Assembly (NCBI GenBank): GCA_900315835.1 | Contig: ONAR01000003.1 | Coordinates: 28,725 to 92,724 of the forward strand | DNA length: 64,000 bases | Source: an uncultured Prevotella sp. | GTDB lineage: Bacteria > Bacteroidota > Bacteroidia > Bacteroidales > Bacteroidaceae | Direction of reading: 5' to 3' | Shown: one piece after another, positions 54,966 to 63,568 of the stretch | Layout: each line of letters opens with the position of its first letter | Numbering within the stretch: the first letter of the stretch is position 1 | Notes under the pieces: generated by a model | Seen by the model: only the letters and a program-made list of their open reading frames with translations | Database searches by the model: none | Told to the model about the DNA's origin: nothing | Made by a program: the position numbers and the translations under genes

Positions 54966-56096
54966 TTATTTCTCTTCTCCTGCGCCACCCAGTGCCCAGC
55001 CCTGCGCGGTGATGTCGAACTCCTCGCCGTCGCCACGTGAGATGAGGCGGCAGCCGAGCTCTTCCTTGGTGATGTAGCCAATCTGATGGATGCCCTTGCT
55101 TTCGAGGGCGTCGAGCTTGTCGTGGTCACCGATGGGGCAGGTGAAGAGCAGTTCATAGTCCTCGCCGCCGTTCATGGCGCAGGTGGTGACATTCATGTTG
55201 AATTCCTCTGCGGTGACCGCTGTCTGATAGTCTATGGGGATGTTCTTCTCATAGATGCGGCAACCGCAGTGGCTCTGCTTACAGATGTGGATGAGCTCCG
55301 AGCTGAGGCCGTCGCTGATATCCATCATCGCCGTTGGCCGGATGTTGTTCTCGCGCAGCAGTTGGATGATGTCGCCACGGGCCTCTGGCTTGAGCTGCCG
55401 CTCGATGAGATACTCCTTACCGGCGAAGTCGGGTTGGAAGTCGGTGAGCTTCATGCCTTCTTCCTGCAGATGCTTGACGAGTGCCTTGTTGCCCTCGCTG
55501 TTGGCTTTGCGTATCTTCGCGTTGATTTTGTCCAACTGTTGGTAATAGACGCTCTTCTCGCGCTCGAGGAGCTGCAAGCCCATGTAGGCCGCACCGAGGT
55601 CGCCGGAGACGCAGACGAGGTCGGTCTCATTGGCGCCACTCCGATAGACGATGTCTTTCTCCTCAGCCTCACCGATGCAGGTGATGCTGATGGCCAGACC
55701 GGTGAGTGAGGGGCAGGTGTCACCGCCGACAATATCGACGCCCCACTTGTCGCAGGCCGCATGCAGACCGCGGTAGAAGTCGTCGAGATCCTCCACCTTG
55801 AAGCGCTTGCTCAGGGCAATGCTCACCAATAGCTGACGCGGTTGGCCGTTCATGGCAAAGATATCACTGAGATTTACCATTGCGCTCTTATAGCCCAATT
55901 GCGCCATATTGTTGTAGGTCAGGTCAAAATGAACGCCTTCCATCAGCATGTCGGTGGTGACCAGCACCTTGCGGTCGGGGTAGGAGAGCACGGTGCAGTC
56001 ATCACCGACGCCTTTCAGCGTGGAAGGGTTCTTCGGCTCGGCGTCTTTCGTCAGCCTATGGATGAGGCCAAATTCACCTAATTCTTTGATTTCCAT
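54966..56096 (-). CDS. thiL: Thiamine-monophosphate kinase
   Basis: Makes thiamine diphosphate from TMP. 376 residues, PurM-like fold. Metal/nucleotide blocks GVGDDCTVLSYPDRKVLVTTDM (start only cited), GGDTCPSLTG and MDISDGLSSEL are visible. Somewhat longer than the E. coli enzyme (325). Overlaps PNP by one base (stop of PNP at 56096). Confidence 0.95.
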   Translation of the reverse strand: MEIKELGEFGLIHRLTKDAEPKNPSTLKGVGDDCTVLSYPDRKVLVTTDMLMEGVHFDLTYNNMAQLGYKSAMVNLSDIFAMNGQPRQLLVSIALSKRFKVEDLDDFYRGLHAACDKWGVDIVGGDTCPSLTGLAISITCIGEAEEKDIVYRSGANETDLVCVSGDLGAAYMGLQLLEREKSVYYQQLDKINAKIRKANSEGNKALVKHLQEEGMKLTDFQPDFAGKEYLIERQLKPEARGDIIQLLRENNIRPTAMMDISDGLSSELIHICKQSHCGCRIYEKNIPIDYQTAVTAEEFNMNVTTCAMNGGEDYELLFTCPIGDHDKLDALESKGIHQIGYITKEELGCRLISRGDGEEFDITAQGWALGGAGEEK

Positions 56097-56905
56097 TAGC
56101 TTCGCTTTATGATTTCACGGAAGATCTCACACATCAGCGGCTGCGATGCATTGGCAGCCTGCTGCACCTCCTCGTGGCTCACCTCAACGGGCTTGTCGAA
56201 GCCGCCGAGGTCGGTGATGACGCTGATGCCGAAGACGCGGATGCCGCAGTGGCGCGCTACGATGACCTCGGGCACGGTGCTCATGCCCACGGCGTCGGCG
56301 CCTAACAGATGATACATGCGGTATTCGGCGGGTGTCTCAAAGGTGGGGCCCTGGGTGCCGAGGTAGACGCCATGCACCACGCGGATGCCTTTCTCGCGGG
56401 CTATCTCGTTGGCCATATCGCGGAGCTTACGGTCGTAGGCCTCGTGCATGTCGGGGAAGCGGGGACCCGTGGGGAAGTTCTTGCCGCGCAGCGGATGCTC
56501 GGGGAAGAAATTGATGTGGTCGTCGATGATCATCAGGTCGCCAATCTTGAAGTTGGGGTTCATGCCACCCGACGCATTGCTGACGAAGAGCGTCTTGATG
56601 CCGAGCTCATACATGATGCGGATGGGGAAGGTCACCTCTTTCATCGAGTAACCCTCGTAGAAGTGGAAGCGGCCGTCCATGGCGAGGATATCCTTACCGC
56701 CGAGCTTACCGAAAATCAGCTTGCCGGCGTGGCCCTCAACGGTCGACACGGGGAAGTTGGGAATGTCCTTATAGGGTATCTCCGTTGCGTCAGCTATCTC
56801 TGAAGCTAATCGTCCCAGGCCGGTTCCCAAGATGATTGCGGTCTGCGGATGGCTCGTCATGCGCTCCTTGAGCCATGCGGCCGTCTCTTGAATTTTCTCG
56901 TACAT
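56096..56905 (-). CDS. Purine nucleoside phosphorylase (trimeric type)
   Basis: 269 residues of the PNP/MTAP family: ILGTGLGRLASEI, SNASGGMNPNFKIGDL, YLGTQGPTFETPAEY and STVPEVIVARHCG. Salvages guanosine and inosine. The start at 56905 agrees with the conserved N-terminal helix (MYEKIQETAAWLKER) but lies 116 bases inside the lpxK frame. Confidence 0.94.
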   Translation of the reverse strand: MYEKIQETAAWLKERMTSHPQTAIILGTGLGRLASEIADATEIPYKDIPNFPVSTVEGHAGKLIFGKLGGKDILAMDGRFHFYEGYSMKEVTFPIRIMYELGIKTLFVSNASGGMNPNFKIGDLMIIDDHINFFPEHPLRGKNFPTGPRFPDMHEAYDRKLRDMANEIAREKGIRVVHGVYLGTQGPTFETPAEYRMYHLLGADAVGMSTVPEVIVARHCGIRVFGISVITDLGGFDKPVEVSHEEVQQAANASQPLMCEIFREIIKRS

Positions 56906-58022
56906 AAGCTAATATTTTTGAATTGAATGTTTCTTCTTGTCCATTGAGGAAGGCCACCTTGACAGGCATCACGTAGAGCCGTTCGCGCACCTCCTGGCTC
57001 AATCCGTCGAGCAGCCGCAGCCGCGAGGCGTCTTTCTCCGTAGTGAGAATGACGCGGGGCGAGGGCAGGGCCTCAAACGAACGGTTGATGAGCGAGGCAT
57101 CGGCGTCGGTGAATGCATGGTGGTCGGCAAAGAACAGTGGTGTCAGTTGCTTGCACTGCTGGCTGAGGTCAGCCGCCATCTCCTGTGGCGCAGCGATGCC
57201 GGTGAGCAACAATACATGCTGCTGAGACAAGGGCAAAGCCGATGCCAAAGCCGATGTTGAAGATGAAGATAAAGCCGATGACTGATGGTCGGCGCTAGTC
57301 TTGCCAGATGGCGGGGTAAATAGCGGATAGGGATCGCCATAGTTCAGTGTCGTAAAGTAGAGCGACTGATAGGGGTAGAGCGCCAGTTGCTTGGCCAATA
57401 CGCGGAAATCCATCGGTTTGAGCGTCTTCGGGCATTTGGTCACGATGACGATGTTGGCCCGCTTCTTCCCCGATGCCGGTTCGCGGAGCCGACCGGCAGG
57501 CAACAGCAAGTCATTGATGAAAAGACGGTTGTAGTCGGTCAGCAAGATGTTGACGCCGGGCTTGACGTAGCGGTGCTGAAAAGCGTCGTCGAGGATGACG
57601 ACACCGGTGTCGGCCGTAGCCTCGTCGGTAGTGAGGCGGGTGATGCCCTCAGGGCGGTGCTCATCCACAGCGACGTGGATCTGAGGGAATTTCAGCTTCA
57701 TCTGATAAGGCTCATCGCCAATCTCGCGCGAGGTGGAGCTATCGGTAGCCAAGCGGTAGCCGGTGGTCTTACGCTTATACCCGCGCGAGAGCACGGCAAC
57801 CTGTGTTACCGGCGAGAGCAAGCGGATGAGGTATTCCACATGGGGCGTCTTGCCGGTGCCGCCGACGGTGAGGTTGCCCACGTTGATGACGGGCAGGTCA
57901 AACGACTGCTCCTTGAGCACATGCTTGTCGAACAGCCAGTTGCGGATGGCCACACCTAACCCATACAGCCAACTCAATGGCAGCAGCCAAGGATAAGTCT
58001 TGAAGGTGGGTTGAGGTGTCAT
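56790..58022 (-). CDS. lpxK: Tetraacyldisaccharide 4'-kinase (LpxK)
   Basis: Phosphorylates lipid A precursor at the inner membrane. 410 residues. N-terminal membrane anchor (about 12-27), P-loop VGGTGKTPHVEYL. The catalytic core ends near residue 375 (NGQEETFNSKILAYV). The last 35 residues, rich in charged and polar residues, lie over the start of PNP in another frame, an overlap of 116 bases. lpxA, lpxC and lpxD are at 17.8-21.0 kb. Confidence 0.92.
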   Translation of the reverse strand: MTPQPTFKTYPWLLPLSWLYGLGVAIRNWLFDKHVLKEQSFDLPVINVGNLTVGGTGKTPHVEYLIRLLSPVTQVAVLSRGYKRKTTGYRLATDSSTSREIGDEPYQMKLKFPQIHVAVDEHRPEGITRLTTDEATADTGVVILDDAFQHRYVKPGVNILLTDYNRLFINDLLLPAGRLREPASGKKRANIVIVTKCPKTLKPMDFRVLAKQLALYPYQSLYFTTLNYGDPYPLFTPPSGKTSADHQSSALSSSSTSALASALPLSQQHVLLLTGIAAPQEMAADLSQQCKQLTPLFFADHHAFTDADASLINRSFEALPSPRVILTTEKDASRLRLLDGLSQEVRERLYVMPVKVAFLNGQEETFNSKILAYVRENSRDGRMAQGAHDEPSADRNHLGNRPGTISFRDS

Positions 58023-58031
58023 AGTTCTGAT

Positions 58032-58910
58032 TTAAATAAAACGCTTTAAGATGTTGTCATACTGGTCGATACGGCGGTCGCGGAGGAATGGCCACCACCG
58101 CCTCACCTGCTCGCTGTGGGCCAGGTCGATGTCGACGATGCCGAGGGCTTCCTCGCTGTTGGATGCACGATAAAGCAGCTCACCCTGCGGACCGGCGACG
58201 AAGCTCGAGCCCCAGAACTGTATGCCATTGGTCTGATGGCTCGGGTCGGGCTCAAAACCTACGCGGTTGACGGCAACGACGGGCAGTCCGTTGGCTACGG
58301 CGTGGCCGCGCTGCACGGTGGTCCACGCCTCACGCTGCCGCTCCTGCTCCTCCTTGGTGTCGGTCGACTCGTAGCCGATGGCGGTGGGGTAGATGAGCAG
58401 GTCGGCGCCCTGCAGCGCCATCAGCCGCGCAGCCTCGGGGAACCACTGGTCCCAGCAGACCAAGACGCCCAGACGGCCGACCGACGTGTCGATGGGGTGG
58501 AAACCCAGGTCGCCGGGTGTGAAGTAGAACTTCTCGTAGTAAGCGGGGTCGTCGGGGATGTGCATCTTGCGGTAGCGGCCCGCGATGGAGCCGTCTTTCT
58601 CGAAGACGACCGCCGTGTTGTGGTAGAGCCCGGCGGCGCGGCGCTCAAATAGCGAGGTGACCAGAACCACGCCCAACTCCTTGGCCAACTGACCGTAGAA
58701 TGCGGTCGACGGACTGGGTATCGGCTCGGCGAGGTCGAAGTTGTAAACGCTTTCTACTTGGCAGAAATAGAGCGAGTTGTGCAACTCCTGTAAAACAATG
58801 AGTTGAGCGCCGAGGCCCGCAGCTTTCCTGATGCTGTCGGCCAAGCGCTGCTTGTTGGTTTCGATGTCAGCCACATTGTGCTGCTGTATGAGTGCGGTCT
58901 TTATCGTCAT
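58032..58910 (-). CDS. aguB: N-carbamoylputrescine amidase
   Basis: 292 residues, nitrilase superfamily. Catalytic triad Glu42 (LQELHNS), Lys115 (YRKMHIPDDP) and Cys152 (LVCWDQWFPEA) is visible. It makes putrescine from N-carbamoylputrescine. Lies 45 bases after aguA, giving a two-step agmatine to putrescine path. Confidence 0.94.
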   Translation of the reverse strand: MTIKTALIQQHNVADIETNKQRLADSIRKAAGLGAQLIVLQELHNSLYFCQVESVYNFDLAEPIPSPSTAFYGQLAKELGVVLVTSLFERRAAGLYHNTAVVFEKDGSIAGRYRKMHIPDDPAYYEKFYFTPGDLGFHPIDTSVGRLGVLVCWDQWFPEAARLMALQGADLLIYPTAIGYESTDTKEEQERQREAWTTVQRGHAVANGLPVVAVNRVGFEPDPSHQTNGIQFWGSSFVAGPQGELLYRASNSEEALGIVDIDLAHSEQVRRWWPFLRDRRIDQYDNILKRFI

Positions 58911-58955
58911 AGTTGTGGATTATTTTAATGGATGGTGGGTCGGCTGAAACGCTGT

Positions 58956-60005
58956 TCAGTCGGCGGGAAACTGCATCGTGAGGCAGTGGAGCGACCCATG
59001 CTGGCGCACCACCGTCGAGGCGTCGATGCCGATGATGTCCCTGTCGGGGAAGGCCTTGGCGATGACGGCCTTGGCTTGTTCGTCGTTGTCGGGTTGCTGA
59101 TAGGTGGGCACCAAAACGGCGCCGTTGAGGATGACGAAGTTGGCGTAGGTTGCCGGCAGTCGATAGCCGTCGTCTTCCATGCGGCGGGGCATCGGCAGGG
59201 GCAGCAGCCGGTAGGGGCGGCCGTCGAGGGTGGTGAGCGTCTTCAACTCCTCCTCCAGCGCACGGAAGTCGGCGTATTGCTCATCCTCGGGGTCATCGCA
59301 GCTGACGTAGGCCAGCGTGTCGTTGGGGCATGTACGCACGATGGTGTCGATGTGGCCGTCGGTATCGTCGCCCCGGAGCTGACCGTGATGCAGCCAGACG
59401 ATGCGGTCGGCATGTAGCCAAAGTTTCAGCCGTTCGGTAATCCCGGCCTCGGTCAATGGCTGGTTGCGGTGGGGCGCGAGCAGACAGCAGGCCGTCGTAA
59501 ACACCGTGCCCTTGCCGTCGCTTTCCACCGATCCGCCTTCGAGCACGAAGTCGTCGTGGTCCTCCAGCTCACCGTTGTAGGCGCCTTGGCGGTAGAGGTT
59601 GGCGCTGATTTGGTTGTCTTTCTGCCAGTCGAACTTCTCGCCCCAACCGTTGAAACGGAAGTTGAGCAGCCGATGGCGTGGCCTCTTGGAGGGCTGACCG
59701 TCGTGGCTGGTGAGCGTCAGCGGGGCATGGTCGCGTGCCCACGTATCATTGATGGGGCAGGGATAGACCTTCACCCTTGACCGCTGGTTGGGGTCCAACA
59801 CCTTATCTAATAAGCTGCGCACAGCGTCGGCGTCGGCTGCGGCAATGATGAGCCGCTCGTAGCGCGTGATGGCTTGGGCCAATTCAATGAATGTCTTGGT
59901 GATGGCATCAAGATAGGGCGCCCAGTCGGTGTGGCCGTCGGGCCAGGTCAACTGAATGCAGCTTTGCGGTTCCCATTCAGCAGGTAGATACAGAGGTGAT
60001 GCCAT
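58956..60005 (-). CDS. aguA: Agmatine deiminase
   Basis: 349 residues, guanidino-modifying superfamily. Substrate/catalytic blocks YPCPINDTWARDHAPL, VLEGGSVESDGKGTV and the C-terminal nucleophile Cys341 (GSLHCLTMQ) are present. It releases ammonia from agmatine. Diverges from the FetA-like gene at 60163; a TAATTTTG element (minus, 60044-60051) is a possible -7. Confidence 0.94.
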   Translation of the reverse strand: MASPLYLPAEWEPQSCIQLTWPDGHTDWAPYLDAITKTFIELAQAITRYERLIIAAADADAVRSLLDKVLDPNQRSRVKVYPCPINDTWARDHAPLTLTSHDGQPSKRPRHRLLNFRFNGWGEKFDWQKDNQISANLYRQGAYNGELEDHDDFVLEGGSVESDGKGTVFTTACCLLAPHRNQPLTEAGITERLKLWLHADRIVWLHHGQLRGDDTDGHIDTIVRTCPNDTLAYVSCDDPEDEQYADFRALEEELKTLTTLDGRPYRLLPLPMPRRMEDDGYRLPATYANFVILNGAVLVPTYQQPDNDEQAKAVIAKAFPDRDIIGIDASTVVRQHGSLHCLTMQFPAD

Positions 60006-60162
60006 ACTTCGGTGTTGCTTTAGAGTTCATATTGCTTATCTTGCAAAATTATAAAATTAAATCGTAAAAGTAGGACTGCGTTGCAAGAAAAATGGAATTT
60101 TACAACCAATTACGGAAAAAAGCCTTAACTTTGTAAAAGAAAAGGTTAATGCGGTAAATGCG

Positions 60163-60747
60163 ATGTTGGAATTCAAGAACACAAGCGTGAGATGCGCCGA
60201 GGGTCGGTTGTCGTCGCCTTTCTCCCTTATCGTGGAGCCGGGTGAGGTGGTCTGCGTCAATGGTCCGGCTGGCAGTGGCAAGAGCCGTCTGCTGTTGGCG
60301 GTGATGGGACTGGCTCCGGTCGAGCAAGGCTTCATCACGCTTGACGGCGAACTGATTACCTCGGGTGCAGGGTTCTATTTCAGACGGATGATGGCCTATG
60401 TGCCGCAGGAGCTGCCGCGCAATCCCATTACCGTCGGCGACCTTTTCGACATGATCGTCACCGGGGATCAGGCTCAGGCGAAGGAAGCGTTCCTGTCGGA
60501 GCTGAAGGTCTTGGGCATGGATAAGGCCGTGCTGGAGAAGAAGCTGTGTGACATGGCCGACCTCGATTACCGCTTGCTGCTGCTCTGCGTGGCCTTGGTG
60601 CAACGGGGACCCATCGTGTTGATCGACGACCTGCCGCAGGTGATGCAGGCCGATAGGCTGGTGCACAGCCTGGCATCGAATGGCGCTGAGGTCATCTACA
60701 CGTGCAGGGAGAATAAGTTGAATTGTCAGAAAACCATTAATCTATAG
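60163..60747 (+). CDS. ABC-type ATPase (FetA/YbbL-like), degenerate
   Basis: 194 residues. Walker A GPAGSGKS (34-41) and the Q-loop Gln82 are intact. The signature LSGGQ is replaced by DMADL (130-134), Walker B ends Asp-Asp (IVLIDD, 151-156) instead of Asp-Glu, and the H-loop His is a Cys at 181. It pairs with the FetB-like permease 5 bases downstream, so it probably belongs to a FetAB-type (iron or metal export) system, but its ATPase activity is doubtful. A -7 element TAACTTTG is at 60126-60133. Confidence 0.85.
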   Translation: MLEFKNTSVRCAEGRLSSPFSLIVEPGEVVCVNGPAGSGKSRLLLAVMGLAPVEQGFITLDGELITSGAGFYFRRMMAYVPQELPRNPITVGDLFDMIVTGDQAQAKEAFLSELKVLGMDKAVLEKKLCDMADLDYRLLLLCVALVQRGPIVLIDDLPQVMQADRLVHSLASNGAEVIYTCRENKLNCQKTINL

Positions 60748-60752
60748 GAAAC

Positions 60753-61514
60753 ATGAAGGTGTTGTTATCGGGTATCATCCTTGGATTGCTGTTGCTCGCG
60801 GTCCCTTTCTATATCGACTATCGTTACCGGCTGAAGATTGGTGAGAAGATGCTGCTGGTGTTTGGTCGGGCCATCGTTGTCATGGCCTTGGTGGCCCTGG
60901 TGGTTTATGGCGGTCTGGCGCTGAACAGCATCGTCTATGATGTGGTGGCCGGACTGGTCTTCTGTCTCTGTGCAACCTACCTGACGCTGGTGAAAGCCAA
61001 TATGAAGCCCCGTCGGCTCTTCCTGCCTCTGCTTGGCGGCAATGTGGTGGCGGTGGCTGTGGTGAGCGTGTATGCCCTGCTCTTGGTGGTGAGCGCTGCG
61101 CAGCCGTTCTCGCCGCGTCTGTTGTTGCCCTTCGTGGGTATCATCTCGGGTGGCATCATCGTGAGCAACGCTAAGGCGCTTGACTTTTTCTTCGTCGGCT
61201 TGCGCAACCACGGGCAACTCTATTATTACCTTCTCGGCAATGGGAGCAGCCATCGTCAGGCTGTGAGCTATTTTGTGCGCCGCAGTTTGAAGTCCGCCAT
61301 TGTCTCGGTGCTTCGCCGCTTGTCGCTGCTCTGCTTTGCTACGGCTCCGGTGCTGTTCTTCGGATTGGTGATGGCAGGTGTTGATGTCGTAACCGCTGCT
61401 GCGCTTCAACTGCTGCTCATGGTAATGGAACTGACGGCATCGCTGCTGTCTATTGCCTTCACGCTGGTGGTGGGGCGGAAATACTGCTTCGATGAGTATG
61501 AGCGACTGAAGTAG
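60753..61514 (+). CDS. FetB/YbbM-like (UPF0014) ABC permease
   Basis: 253 residues with about seven membrane segments and the UPF0014-type segments (VGIISGGIIVSNAKALDFF). In E. coli the FetAB pair exports iron under stress (family knowledge). Starts 5 bases after the ATPase. Converges with the next gene with only 13 bases between stops. Confidence 0.87.
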   Translation: MKVLLSGIILGLLLLAVPFYIDYRYRLKIGEKMLLVFGRAIVVMALVALVVYGGLALNSIVYDVVAGLVFCLCATYLTLVKANMKPRRLFLPLLGGNVVAVAVVSVYALLLVVSAAQPFSPRLLLPFVGIISGGIIVSNAKALDFFFVGLRNHGQLYYYLLGNGSSHRQAVSYFVRRSLKSAIVSVLRRLSLLCFATAPVLFFGLVMAGVDVVTAAALQLLLMVMELTASLLSIAFTLVVGRKYCFDEYERLK

Positions 61515-61527
61515 TGTCTTCTCAAGG

Positions 61528-62505
61528 TCAGCGTTGTGACAGCCGCAGGCTCTTTAGCCAGTCTTTCAACACGCCCTTGTACTGATCCTGCGAGTCGGCC
61601 ACCACCAAGATGACGCGCGAGCCGCCTTTGAGCGTCGGGCCCAGGCACATGCCTTCGTAGTTGGCAAGGCCCCGGCCAAGGAGCGTCAGCTTAGTCTTCC
61701 ATTGGGTAAGCAACATTTTTTGCGGACTGACTGGCGTAGATGCTGCTGCATGGCGCTGTTCGGCGGGCAGCTGGTTGATGTCCAACAGAAAGAGCTTACA
61801 GTTGACGAAGGCGCCCAGCTTCTTTTTCGGTACGTAGAACTCGCGCTCGAGTAACAGCAGATTGCCGTCGGGTAGGGCGCAGATGGTGCCAATGCCATGG
61901 GCATAAAACAAGGCCTTCTGCGCATCGGCTATCGGGGCGTCGAGCTGATAGGCATAGGTGTCGCAGGGCTGCAGCGCATCGTCGTAAGACTGGATAAACA
62001 CGTTGCCGCTTTCGTTGCAGGTCCATAGCCGATGGGCGACGGAGTCGTAGCTCAAGGCCTCGAGTCCGAGGTTGCCGGGCAGATGCCGGAAGTGGTCGGT
62101 CGGAGGAATGGTGCGGCCGGTCAGACTGCCGTCCATCCGGTGCTCGCGGATGACGTTGTCGGTCTCGCCGCTAATGAAAAGGGTGTTGGTTTGTGGACGG
62201 TAGGCGATGCCTTCATCGTCGCGGTTGGCTTGGCCGCTGCTGTAGAATCCGGTGTTGCGGGCATGGGTGATCTCGCCGGTGATGGAGTCGATGTCGATCT
62301 CAAAGATGAAGAAGCCATCCTCGGCCGACTTGTCGCTCACCACGGCGTAGCGGTTGCCGCCCAGCCATGTGATGCCGCTGTAGTTGCCCGGTGGTATGGA
62401 TTCCGGGAATGCTTTCTGGGGCAGTGGGGTGACGGAAATGGTCTCCTGCGCCATGGCTACGGCGGATAGGGTGAACAGCAATAAAGTCAGTGCAAGGTGT
62501 TTCAT
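61528..62505 (-). CDS. Exported phytase-esterase-like protein
   Basis: 325 residues from the ATG at 62505 (MKHLALTLLLFTLSAVAMAQ), which gives a normal signal peptide; an upstream in-frame ATG at 62613 adds a non-conserved 36 residues. The rest resembles the esterase-like activity of phytase family (PF13449): LGGNRYAVVSDKS, YSSGQANRDDEGIAY, NLGLEALSYD. It is a beta-propeller-like periplasmic or surface protein. The substrate is unknown. Confidence 0.8.
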   Translation of the reverse strand: MKHLALTLLLFTLSAVAMAQETISVTPLPQKAFPESIPPGNYSGITWLGGNRYAVVSDKSAEDGFFIFEIDIDSITGEITHARNTGFYSSGQANRDDEGIAYRPQTNTLFISGETDNVIREHRMDGSLTGRTIPPTDHFRHLPGNLGLEALSYDSVAHRLWTCNESGNVFIQSYDDALQPCDTYAYQLDAPIADAQKALFYAHGIGTICALPDGNLLLLEREFYVPKKKLGAFVNCKLFLLDINQLPAEQRHAAASTPVSPQKMLLTQWKTKLTLLGRGLANYEGMCLGPTLKGGSRVILVVADSQDQYKGVLKDWLKSLRLSQR

Positions 62506-62611
62506 AGAATAACCATTCAAGTTATCATTCATGAAAAAATCGTGGGTAATTCCTGGGCATTCATGTTCAAGAAAGAAAACCAAAGGAGGGACCGATGATT
62601 TATCTTTAAAC

Positions 62612-62678
62612 ACGAATTATCCATGAATTACCCACGCATTAATTCACGCATTACTCACGAATTATTCATCAATTCATG
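62612..62678. repeat. 11-bp periodic array downstream of rpoD
   Basis: Six successive 11- to 12-bp units of the form ACGAATTATCC, ATGAATTACCC, ACGCATTAATTC, ACGCATTACTC, ACGAATTATTC, ATCAATTCATG. The first two pairs give a 22-bp spacing. The array lies 18 bases after the rpoD stop. Confidence 0.7.
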
Positions 62679-62695
62679 TGTAGCGGAGAGGGTGT

Positions 62696-63568
62696 TTATC
62701 CCAGGTACTTGATGAGCAGCTTGGCGTAACCGCTCTCGCGCAGCTTGACGATGCTCTTCTCGCGAATCTGGCGCACGCGCTCACGGGTCAGACCGAGCTG
62801 GTCACCAATCTCCTCGAGTCCTTTCTCGTGGCAGCCAATGCCGAAGCACTCCTTGACGATAGTGATCTCGCGGTCCTTGAGCACATTGCTCAATACGGTG
62901 TTGAGCTCCTTGGCCATGCTCTCGTAGTCCACCTGCTTGTCGGCGCGGCTGTCCTCACCCGAGGCCAGTACGTCGGCCATGCTGTTGTCGTCGTCTTCCT
63001 GGAAAGGCGCATCGATGCTCATGTGGTGGTTGTCGGCCTTGATAGTCTGGTCGAGCTTGGCCTCATCAATGTTGGTCAAACTGCTCAGCTCCTGCACCGA
63101 CGGACGGCGCTGGTTCTTCTGCTCGAACTTCGAAATCTCGGAATTGATCTTCGACAGCGCGCCGACCTGATTGAGCGGCAGTCTGACGATACGGCTTTGC
63201 TCTGCAATAGCCTGCAGGATGCTCTGACGGATCCACCAAACCGCATAGGAGATAAATTTAAAGCCTCGGGTCTCATCAAATTTCTCGGCTGCTTTCACCA
63301 GTCCGATGTTACCCTCGTCGATTAAGTCGGTGAGTCCCAATCCTTGATGCTGATACTGCTTGGCCACAGAGACCACGAAGCGCAGGTTGGCTTTGACGAG
63401 CTTCTCTTTCGCGCGCTCGCCTTCCTTTCCTCCCTTCCTGATGGTCTGTGCCAGTTCAATCTCCTCATCAACGCTAATCATTGGAACGCGACCGATCTCA
63501 ACCAGATACTTGTCCAAAGCCTCGCTGGAACGGTTTGTAATACTCTTCTGAATCTTAAGTTGACGCAT
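62696..63568 (-). CDS. rpoD: Primary RNA polymerase sigma factor, Bacteroidota type
   Basis: 290 residues, sigma-70 without region 1.1. Region 1.2 begins near 16 (SEALDKYLVEIGRVPMIS). Region 2 contains LIDEGNIGLVKAAEKFDE and SYAVWWIRQSI; region 4 contains LEEIGDQLGLTRERVRQIRE. The lack of E. coli-type promoters and the TAnnTTTG elements throughout the window fit this sigma factor. A -7 element (CAAAATTA on plus, 63645-63652) and a hairpin (GGGCATA 63613-63619/TATGCCC 63627-63633) lie in the leader. Confidence 0.95.
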   Translation of the reverse strand: MRQLKIQKSITNRSSEALDKYLVEIGRVPMISVDEEIELAQTIRKGGKEGERAKEKLVKANLRFVVSVAKQYQHQGLGLTDLIDEGNIGLVKAAEKFDETRGFKFISYAVWWIRQSILQAIAEQSRIVRLPLNQVGALSKINSEISKFEQKNQRRPSVQELSSLTNIDEAKLDQTIKADNHHMSIDAPFQEDDDNSMADVLASGEDSRADKQVDYESMAKELNTVLSNVLKDREITIVKECFGIGCHEKGLEEIGDQLGLTRERVRQIREKSIVKLRESGYAKLLIKYLG

